A stretch of DNA of 64,000 nt from Streptomyces coacervatus (GTDB lineage Bacteria > Actinomycetota > Actinomycetes > Streptomycetales > Streptomycetaceae): the NCBI RefSeq assembly GCF_029223485.1, contig NZ_JARHTP010000006.1:1-64000 (forward strand), given 5' to 3'. The notes beneath the pieces were generated by a model. That model was given only the letters and a program-made list of their open reading frames with translations. It had not been told where the DNA came from and did not search any database. The stretch's first letter is position 1; every line of letters starts with the position of its first letter. This document shows positions 58,438-64,000 of this stretch, piece after piece. Both the position numbers and the translations under genes were made by a program.

Positions 58438-59748
58438 TTACCGGACCCTGCGGCCTGGCAGGAACGTGAACACGCCCGCGCCCAACAACACCGCCGTACC
58501 GGCCACCAGGCCCAAGGCCTTCAGCGCACCGTGATCATCCGAACCCGTCTCCGCCAAGCCTCCGCTCGACGACGAGGACGACGACGAACCACCCGACGCC
58601 CCGCTCGCCTGCTGCGTCGTGTCCAGGGTCAGGGAGACCTCTGTCTTGTCGGGCTTGCAGGTTGTGGTCGTACCGAGGGCGTTGATGGTGAGGACGCCCG
58701 GCGACAAGGTCGACTTGCCGTCCGCGCCCGGCTTGTAGGTGCCCGTCAGGTCGGGGATCTCGATGGGGTCGCCGGACTTGATCTCCTTGGAGTTCGTCGG
58801 GCCCTCGACGTGCACCGTGCCCTTGTCGGCGCCGCCCAGGACCACCTCCATCGACGGCTTGACCGAGCCCTTCGGGATGTCGGCCGGGCTGTCCATCACG
58901 GACTTCTTGAACTGCACGGTGAGGTCGAAACTGCCGCCGTTCTTCTTGGCGTCGATCTGGATGGGCGAGGTCGCCTTCTTCTCGCCGATGGGCGACTGGC
59001 AGGTGTAGGGGATGTCGACTTCCTTGCCGGTGAAGTCGGTCTGGTCGCTGCCGGTGCCGTCACTGGCGGACGCGGAGGCCGACGCGGTCGCCGTGTCCGA
59101 GGCGGAGGCTGAGGGCGAGGCCGACTGCGACGCCGAGTCCGTCGGGTCCGGTGTCGTGCTCGACGAGCTTCCGTCGCCCGGCGACACCTCGATGGTCGCC
59201 GCCTTCTGCACCGTCTGGGTCGGCGTGCACTTGGTGTCCGTCGACATGGCGTTGACGGTGTATGCGTCCGGGGTGAGCGTCACCTCGCCCGGTGTCGTCA
59301 GCTTCAGGGTGCCCTTCATGTCGGACAGGACCATGGCGCCGCCCTTGGGGATGGCCGGGTTCTCCCGCGCCCCCTGCATCGCAATGGCGGCCGCCTGCGC
59401 ACCCGCCGCCTTGAGCACCCCGGACGGCTGGACCGAGTTGGCGGGCAGGTCGATGATGTCGGGGTTCTTGGAGGCGGCCTGGACGAACTTCCATACGACG
59501 TCCACCGTGTCGCCCACCTTCGCCGTGGCCGGCGCGGTGATCTCGACCTTCGTGGTGCCGTCGACGGGGGTGATGCCCGCGGGCGGCACGCAGTGCGTCG
59601 CGAACGACACCTCCGCGGCCTGCGCGGGGGCGGCGGCCAGGCCCAGCAGGACGCCTGCCGAGCCCAGTACCAGCGCGGCGCCCGCCGCACCCGCTCTGCC
59701 GCTGCCGCTGCCGCTGCCGACCGGTGTGACTCTCCTGCGCTTTCTCAC
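58438..59748 (-). CDS. Cell-wall-anchored surface protein with LAETG sorting signal
   Basis: 436 residues from GTG 59748, with AGGA upstream; longer readings cross the neighbouring gene. Signal peptide (~25-48, ending APAQAA), a first beta domain (~50-185), a Ser/Ala/Asp low-complexity linker (~190-230), and a second beta domain (~240-395, VDIPYTCQSPIGEKKATSP) homologous to the LPQTG protein at the other end of the operon, possibly DUF6801-type. The C terminus is LAETG-hydrophobic helix-RRVR, the substrate pattern of class E sortases that anchor chaplins in Streptomyces. Role unknown. Confidence 0.87.
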   Translation of the reverse strand: MRKRRRVTPVGSGSGSGRAGAAGAALVLGSAGVLLGLAAAPAQAAEVSFATHCVPPAGITPVDGTTKVEITAPATAKVGDTVDVVWKFVQAASKNPDIIDLPANSVQPSGVLKAAGAQAAAIAMQGARENPAIPKGGAMVLSDMKGTLKLTTPGEVTLTPDAYTVNAMSTDTKCTPTQTVQKAATIEVSPGDGSSSSTTPDPTDSASQSASPSASASDTATASASASASDGTGSDQTDFTGKEVDIPYTCQSPIGEKKATSPIQIDAKKNGGSFDLTVQFKKSVMDSPADIPKGSVKPSMEVVLGGADKGTVHVEGPTNSKEIKSGDPIEIPDLTGTYKPGADGKSTLSPGVLTINALGTTTTCKPDKTEVSLTLDTTQQASGASGGSSSSSSSSGGLAETGSDDHGALKALGLVAGTAVLLGAGVFTFLPGRRVR

Positions 59749-60842
59749 GGGGGTCCTTTCCTGGTGGGAGTCGTAGGACTCGTGGGAGTCGTAGGACTCG
59801 TCGGGCTGTCGTCGTGCGGTGCGGAGAGCCGACCGGCCGTGCCCGGATCGGAGTCCGGGGTGAACCACGGCAGGGTCGAAGTGGAGGCGGGCGCTTCTGC
59901 CGCCCGGGTGCTGAACTTGGGCATGTGCAGGGCGAGTTCGGGCAGGCGCAGCCCGCGATGCCTGAGCCCGCCGGCGCGGCGCGGCCGTACCCGGTCCACG
60001 ACGGCCATCCCGGCGCGGAACACCGCGGCCGGCACGACCAGGCAGACCAGGAGCCAGAACAGGGTCACGCCCCAGGGGCGGCCCACGCCCCAGGGCTGCT
60101 CGGCGAGGACCTTCCCGTCGTACTTGAGGGAGACGGTGTAGTCGCCGTGCGCGCCCGCCGTGAGTTCGACGGGGAGCTCGATCTGCGCCCTCTTGCCGGG
60201 CGCGATGGTGCCGCGCCACTGCTGGTCCTCCCACTGCGGGGCGAACACGCCGTGGGAGGTGCCGAGTTGGAAGACCGGGTTCTTGATCGCGGTCGTACCG
60301 GCGTTGCCGACGGTGAGGACGAGGGTGCGCGAGGGCGGAGCACCGAACCAGGTGAGCAGGCCGCTCGATCCGTCTAGCCGGACGTCCGTGAGGACCGACA
60401 GACGCCCGCCGGACGGTTCGGCGGGAAGCGGTTCCACGGCGTGCCCGGCCACCTGGAAGACCGCGTCCGCCTGCGCCTTCGTGCCCTCGACGGTCGCCAC
60501 GTGCACCACGCACGGGCACGGCACCGGCGGTTCGGCGACCGGCAGCTTCTTGCTGAAGGAGCCCTTGGCGTCGGTGGTGACGGCCCTTCCGTCCGCGTTG
60601 GCGCAGGAGTTGGTGCCGCCGATCACGCCCCGGGACGGCGTCGACTGTCCGCAGACCAGCATCATCAGCAGGGCGTGCGAACGCCAGCCGCTCCCGCTGA
60701 CGGTGACCGAACCGCCGGTACCGGCCTGGGACCTGGAGAGTTTCACGGTGGGCCCGTCCGCCGTCGCCGTCCCCGCCGTCAGGGGCAGCAGGAGCAGCGC
60801 GAGCACTCCCAGCAACGCCGTGATCCGCAGCTTGCCGTTCAC
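59745..60842 (-). CDS. Exported membrane protein, neocarzinostatin-like N domain
   Basis: 365 residues from ATG 60842. Signal peptide (~5-28, ending GTATA), an immunoglobulin-like domain (~30-130: VKLSRSQAGTGGSVTVSGSGW, with cysteines C64 and C80 and PCPCV), a second beta domain (~140-250) and one transmembrane helix (~258-280), then an Arg-rich and Thr/Pro-rich cytoplasmic tail (SPTTPTSPTTPT repeats). The N domain resembles the neocarzinostatin-family fold without chromophore evidence. Overlaps both neighbours by four bases, so it is coupled to them. Confidence 0.82.
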   Translation of the reverse strand: MNGKLRITALLGVLALLLLPLTAGTATADGPTVKLSRSQAGTGGSVTVSGSGWRSHALLMMLVCGQSTPSRGVIGGTNSCANADGRAVTTDAKGSFSKKLPVAEPPVPCPCVVHVATVEGTKAQADAVFQVAGHAVEPLPAEPSGGRLSVLTDVRLDGSSGLLTWFGAPPSRTLVLTVGNAGTTAIKNPVFQLGTSHGVFAPQWEDQQWRGTIAPGKRAQIELPVELTAGAHGDYTVSLKYDGKVLAEQPWGVGRPWGVTLFWLLVCLVVPAAVFRAGMAVVDRVRPRRAGGLRHRGLRLPELALHMPKFSTRAAEAPASTSTLPWFTPDSDPGTAGRLSAPHDDSPTSPTTPTSPTTPTRKGPP

Positions 60843-61666
60843 GTCACCGCTCCCGTCAACTCGACTTCCGTACGCGGGGGTTCGAGCGCCTCGTCATCGG
60901 TCGTACGGCGCCTGCGACGTCGTACGAGAAGCAGCGCACCCCCTGCCGCCACCGCACCCGCGATCCCCGCCACCGCACCCCACGGCACGAACCGCGCCGA
61001 CGCCCCGGCCGAGTCGTGCGCGCCGCCCGCCGCCGTCACGGTCAGCCGTACGTCGACGGTGTCCAGGGCGGGGCGGTCCGGCCACGGCTCGGTGAGTTGC
61101 AGGCGGCGGCCGGGGGCGAGGCGGATCGGCAGGGTGCGCGAAGGGCGGTCGAGGACCGGGCCGAAGACACCGTCCGCGTGCACGGCGAGGCGCGGTACGA
61201 GGGTGGTCGTACCGCGGTTGACCAGGTCGTATGTGATGCTGTGGCCGCTCATGGCGACGTGCTCGACGGTCAGCGCGGACAGCGCCGGTCCGCCCACCCG
61301 CAGACGGACCGGGACCGTGGCCTTGCGGCCGTCCTGGTCGCGGGCGACGATCTCGCCCGCGCGGTCGTCGCGCGCGCTCACCGTGAAGGGGACGTCGGCG
61401 CGGGTGCGGGCGGGCACCCGTACCCGGCCCGCCGCGAAGGTGACCGGGATGCCGGTGCCGCTCAGCCGCACCGTGACCGCCCGCCCAGTCCGATTGACCA
61501 CGGACACCGTGTCCTGCAGAACCGCCCCGGGCGCGCCCTCGGCGTAGAAGGACGGACGCCCGCCGCCGGAGGGCACGAGCGACCAGCCATCTGCGGCCGA
61601 GGCAGCCGGGGCGGCGGTCATCACCAGCAACAGGGACACAAGCAGAACACGGGCAGCAGATGGCAT
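60839..61666 (-). CDS. Exported membrane-anchored protein
   Basis: 275 residues from ATG 61666, with GGAG upstream. Signal peptide (~5-25, ending APAASA), beta-sandwich domains (~30-235; DTVSVVNRTGRAVTVRLSGTG), and a C-terminal transmembrane helix (~240-258) followed by RRRRRR. The layout resembles DUF916/WxL-like or NEW3-type scaffold proteins. It ends with the four-base overlap of the next gene. Function unknown. Confidence 0.82.
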   Translation of the reverse strand: MPSAARVLLVSLLLVMTAAPAASAADGWSLVPSGGGRPSFYAEGAPGAVLQDTVSVVNRTGRAVTVRLSGTGIPVTFAAGRVRVPARTRADVPFTVSARDDRAGEIVARDQDGRKATVPVRLRVGGPALSALTVEHVAMSGHSITYDLVNRGTTTLVPRLAVHADGVFGPVLDRPSRTLPIRLAPGRRLQLTEPWPDRPALDTVDVRLTVTAAGGAHDSAGASARFVPWGAVAGIAGAVAAGGALLLVRRRRRRTTDDEALEPPRTEVELTGAVT

Positions 61667-61701
61667 CCGGCGGCTCCAGTGGTCGTAAGTCGGCGGTGGG
61701 C

Positions 61702-61745
61702 AGCGCCCCGTAAGGGGCGCGGGGAACTGCGCGACCAGCCACGAC
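61702..61745 (-). repeat. Dispersed intergenic repeat family B, copy 5 (inverted)
   Basis: AGCGCCCC-GTAA-GGGGCGC plus GGGGAACTGCGCGACCAGCC, in the 115-bp gap between the first and second genes of the surface-protein operon. It could end or attenuate read-through. Confidence 0.85.
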
Positions 61746-61781
61746 GAAGCCGCAGACAACAGACGACCCATCGCGGCAGTC

Positions 61782-62453
61782 CTAGCGGGGCACCTGGTTC
61801 CGCCGGGTCAGCCACAGCGCCCCCGCCGCTCCGGTGAGCAGCACCGTGCCGCCGAGCGTGCCCAGCGCGATCGCGGAATCGTCGGGGCCGGTCTGCGGAA
61901 GGGAGGCACCGGAGCCGCTCTGGCTGTTGCCGGCGGAGCCACTCGCGGCCGTCACGGAGAGGGTGAGCGCCGGTCCCGGGTTGTTCGACGGTGTGCAGGT
62001 GGTCGTCGTACCGAGCGCCTTGATGGTGAGGATGCCCGGGGTGAAGGTGACGCTGCCCGTCTTCTTCGGGGTGTAGGTGCCCGTCAAGTCGTTGATCTTG
62101 ATCGGGGTGTTGGCCGGAATCGCCGCCTGGTTGGCGGGGCCGGAGACGGACACGGTGCCGCTGTCGGCGCCGCCCAGTTTGATGGTGGCGCTCGGGTTCA
62201 TCGCTCCCTTGCCCAGTTCGACCGGACTGGAGGAGACGCCCTTCTGCCACGACATGGTGAGCCGGTAGCCGCTGCCGCTCTTGACGCCCTTGATGTCGAT
62301 GGGCGAGACGGCACTCTTGTTCCCGATCGGCGTCTTGCACTGGTAGTTGACGTCGACGACCTTGGCCTCGGCTGCGGGGGCGGCGAGCAGCACCGCCGAG
62401 CCGGCCAGGGCTGCGGCGGACGCGAGCGCGGCGGTTCGTTTCCGGTACGACAC
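61782..62453 (-). CDS. Cell-wall-anchored surface protein with LPQTG sorting signal
   Basis: 223 residues from GTG 62453. Signal peptide (~5-30, ending APAAEA), a beta domain (~32-180) homologous to the second domain of the LAETG protein (VDVNYQCKTPIGNKSAVSPI against VDIPYTCQSPIGEKKATSPI), a Ser/Gly spacer, then LPQTG-hydrophobic helix-RRNQVPR. First gene of the surface-protein set. The similarity shows the two anchored proteins come from one duplicated domain. Confidence 0.87.
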   Translation of the reverse strand: MSYRKRTAALASAAALAGSAVLLAAPAAEAKVVDVNYQCKTPIGNKSAVSPIDIKGVKSGSGYRLTMSWQKGVSSSPVELGKGAMNPSATIKLGGADSGTVSVSGPANQAAIPANTPIKINDLTGTYTPKKTGSVTFTPGILTIKALGTTTTCTPSNNPGPALTLSVTAASGSAGNSQSGSGASLPQTGPDDSAIALGTLGGTVLLTGAAGALWLTRRNQVPR

Positions 62454-62692
62454 GGTTCCGCTCCCTCTTCGAGTTCCTCTTCAACTTCCTGACGGCACAT
62501 CAGATTCGGCCGTCAAGGTACGCCCGGGGTCTTGAGGAGGGAAGACACGGTGCACGCCGGAGTTGTGGGGATCCGGCGCGCACGGGAGGGGGTTGTGATG
62601 GAGAGGGTGACCCGCGGTAACCGAGGGTCAAGCCATGCTCAGCACCTCCGGCAGCCCGTACCGCCGCAGCACCTCCGGCACGGCCAAGCGAA

Positions 62693-63217
62693 TTACGCGG
62701 GTGCGCCCAGCTCCGCCCACACGGTCTTGCCGGCCACTCCCGGCGTCCGTACGACGCCCCAGTCCAGGCACAGCCGCTGCACGATGAACATGCCGTGCCC
62801 GCCGGGGCGGCCCGCGCGGTGCGGGGTGCGGGGTGCCGGCTGGCCCGAGCCCTTGTCGGAGACCTCGATGCGGATCACCTTGTTGTCGCAGGCGATCCAC
62901 AGGTCGTCCGGGCCCTCCGCATGCAGACAGGCGTTGGTGACCAGTTCGGAGACGACCAGCAGTACGTCCTCGGCGGCGGCCCGCTGGTCGGCCGTGGCGG
63001 CGGGCAGCCAGCCCCACGCGTACAGCGCCTGGCGGGTGAAGTCGCGGGCGAGCGGGACGACGCCGCTCTCGCCGTCGAAGTTCAGCCTGCGGACCTGGCC
63101 GCCCCTGGACGACCCGGGCGCAGCCGACGACGCGGCCGCGTCCCCCTCGGACGCCCCGGAAGCGCCGCTGGACTCCGGGCCGCGGTCGCCCGGCGAGTAA
63201 GGCCGGGTGGTGCTCAT
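62693..63217 (-). CDS. ATP-binding anti-sigma-type protein (HATPase, SpoIIAB/RsbW-like)
   Basis: 174 residues from ATG 63217, with GAGGTGAAG upstream. The N-terminal ~45 residues are Ser/Gly/Ala-rich. The HATPase fold follows: N box VVSELVTNACLHAEGPDD, G1 IEVSDKGSGQPAP, G2 GRPGGHGMFIVQRL. No TM segment. Such proteins bind and inhibit a sigma factor, or phosphorylate a STAS protein; the STAS gene is just upstream. No sigma factor gene lies inside the window. Confidence 0.87.
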   Translation of the reverse strand: MSTTRPYSPGDRGPESSGASGASEGDAAASSAAPGSSRGGQVRRLNFDGESGVVPLARDFTRQALYAWGWLPAATADQRAAAEDVLLVVSELVTNACLHAEGPDDLWIACDNKVIRIEVSDKGSGQPAPRTPHRAGRPGGHGMFIVQRLCLDWGVVRTPGVAGKTVWAELGAPA

Positions 63218-63463
63218 CAGCGCTTCACCTCACCGATTCACCGATTCACCAGTTCAAGATTCAAGAGTCGTTCAAGCGTCAAGCGTCAGTACGTAGCCCG
63301 AGGGCGGATCCGTCGCCGTAGCGCCGACAGGTTCAGGATGTCTCCTGCCCGACCGAACCGGACGAACACCCCCCTGTTCCGCACGGACGGCGTGACGCCC
63401 GGAAAGTGCCGGTCACACAGAGGTGATTGAGGCATCACACAGGGGCAGCGGCGGGCTCGCCGC

Positions 63464-63841
63464 TCAGCCCGCCTCGTCGGCCAGGGCCGCCGCGAGCGTG
63501 TCATGGACGGTGAAGACCGCTTCCGCCCCGGTGATCTCGAAGACGCGCGCCACCACGGGCTGCATCCCCGCGAGATGCACCCCGCCCCCCGCGGCCTCCG
63601 CCTTGAGTCGCGCGCCGAGCAGCACATTGAGTCCGGTGGAGTCGCAGAATTCCAGCCGCGAGCAGTCCACCACCAGGCGGCTGAACCCCTTGGCGAGGCA
63701 TTCCTCGAGTGGCTCACGCAACAGATCGGCGGTGTGGTGATCCAACTCACCCACCGGGGTCACGACGGCGCTGGAGCCCTCTTCCCTGACCTCCACCAGT
63801 AGCCGGCCAGACTGTGCCTTGCCGACCGTCCCGCGGTCCAT
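63464..63841 (-). CDS. STAS-domain anti-sigma factor antagonist
   Basis: 125 residues from ATG 63841, with GGGAG upstream; a GTG at about 63877 or the ORF to 63958 would add unconserved residues. STAS fold with the phosphorylatable Ser68 in EFCDSTGLNVLLG, VTPVGELDHHTADLLREPLEE and AGGGVHLAGMQPVV. In its unphosphorylated form such a protein binds the partner kinase and releases the sigma factor. Upstream of the ATPase gene by 246 bp on the same strand: a partner-switching pair. Confidence 0.92.
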   Translation of the reverse strand: MDRGTVGKAQSGRLLVEVREEGSSAVVTPVGELDHHTADLLREPLEECLAKGFSRLVVDCSRLEFCDSTGLNVLLGARLKAEAAGGGVHLAGMQPVVARVFEITGAEAVFTVHDTLAAALADEAG

Positions 63842-64000
63842 GCCGTCTTTCTCCCGACGTCGTGGCTGCTGACTCACGCCCTCGAACACTACGCCTTCCT
63901 CACACTCTCCGACACCCGAACAACCGCCCATAAACGGACATAACCACACGGAACGCACTTGCGGCGGGCGTGGTAAAGCGGGTAGGGCTAGTAGGGATAC
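63842..64000. other. Right-edge upstream region of the STAS gene
   Basis: 159 bp, AT-enriched (e.g. CATAAACGGACATAACCACACGG about 63930-63950), probably the promoter region of the STAS gene; I could not pick a convincing -35/-10 pair, and no other gene is seen before the window ends. Confidence 0.4.

Overview
The window is a stretch of actinobacterial core chromosome, almost certainly Streptomyces or a close relative. The evidence is very high G+C with strong third-position bias, frequent GTG/TTG starts, a WhiB developmental regulator, coenzyme F420 genes, six LytR-CpsA-Psr (LCP) wall ligases, LAxTG/LPxTG surface proteins and a STAS plus ATPase anti-sigma pair. From memory only, the order ahcY - CDF transporter - manA - SIS - Trm112 - manB - DUF3499 - DUF5719/glycosyltransferase - whiB - cofD/fbiB - LCP cluster - purE/purK - two-component system matches the SCO302x-SCO306x region of S. 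coelicolor. No mobile element, CRISPR array or tRNA was seen.

Layout. 1-350: promoters and pre-16S leader of an rRNA operon that leaves the window on the left. 0.35-5 kb: SpoIIM-family membrane protein, RDD protein, a hypothetical protein and S-adenosylhomocysteinase. 5.2-8.2 kb: a fructose-family PTS EII (domain order B-C-A) and a signal peptidase I homologue lacking the usual catalytic lysine. 8.2-16 kb, minus strand: CDF transporter, mannose-6-phosphate isomerase, SIS protein, Trm112-like protein, phosphomannomutase, lactate permease, DUF3499. 16.3-22.1 kb: degenerate metallopeptidase, DUF5719 protein and a giant glycosyltransferase. 22.3-23.7 kb: whiB diverging from a cysteine dioxygenase gene. 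23.7-27.7 kb: cofD, fbiB and a DNA glycosylase. 28-45 kb: the sugar nucleotidyltransferase, PGRP amidase, a TIGR03089 protein, six LCP genes, a GT2 glycosyltransferase, a copper-storage-like protein, a HAD hydrolase and a thioesterase. 45-54.3 kb: acyl-CoA dehydrogenase, UDP-glucose dehydrogenase, CGNR regulator with two VOC proteins, purK-purE-dipeptidase-pseudodipeptidase operon, GtrA. 54.3-58.3 kb: two-component system and a POT peptide transporter. 58.4-62.5 kb: a four-gene surface-protein operon. 62.7-63.9 kb: anti-sigma ATPase and STAS antagonist.

How the genes connect. manA, manB and the mannose-1-phosphate guanylyltransferase-like gene together could convert fructose-6-phosphate to GDP-mannose; UDP-glucose dehydrogenase, the glycosyltransferases, GtrA and LCP proteins add to an envelope-glycopolymer theme. 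cofD and fbiB build F420.

Most interesting non-gene signals: (1) a 31-codon ORF ending in a cysteine-codon cluster just upstream of cysteine dioxygenase, a candidate cysteine-sensing leader peptide; (2) a 164-nt near-perfect palindrome between two tandem LCP paralogues, whose inner arm pairs through many G-U wobbles; (3) a 90-bp in-frame minisatellite that lengthens FbiB by about 160 residues; (4) an 86-89-bp tandem array at 27.9-28.2 kb; (5) two dispersed intergenic repeat families placed at gene 3' ends.
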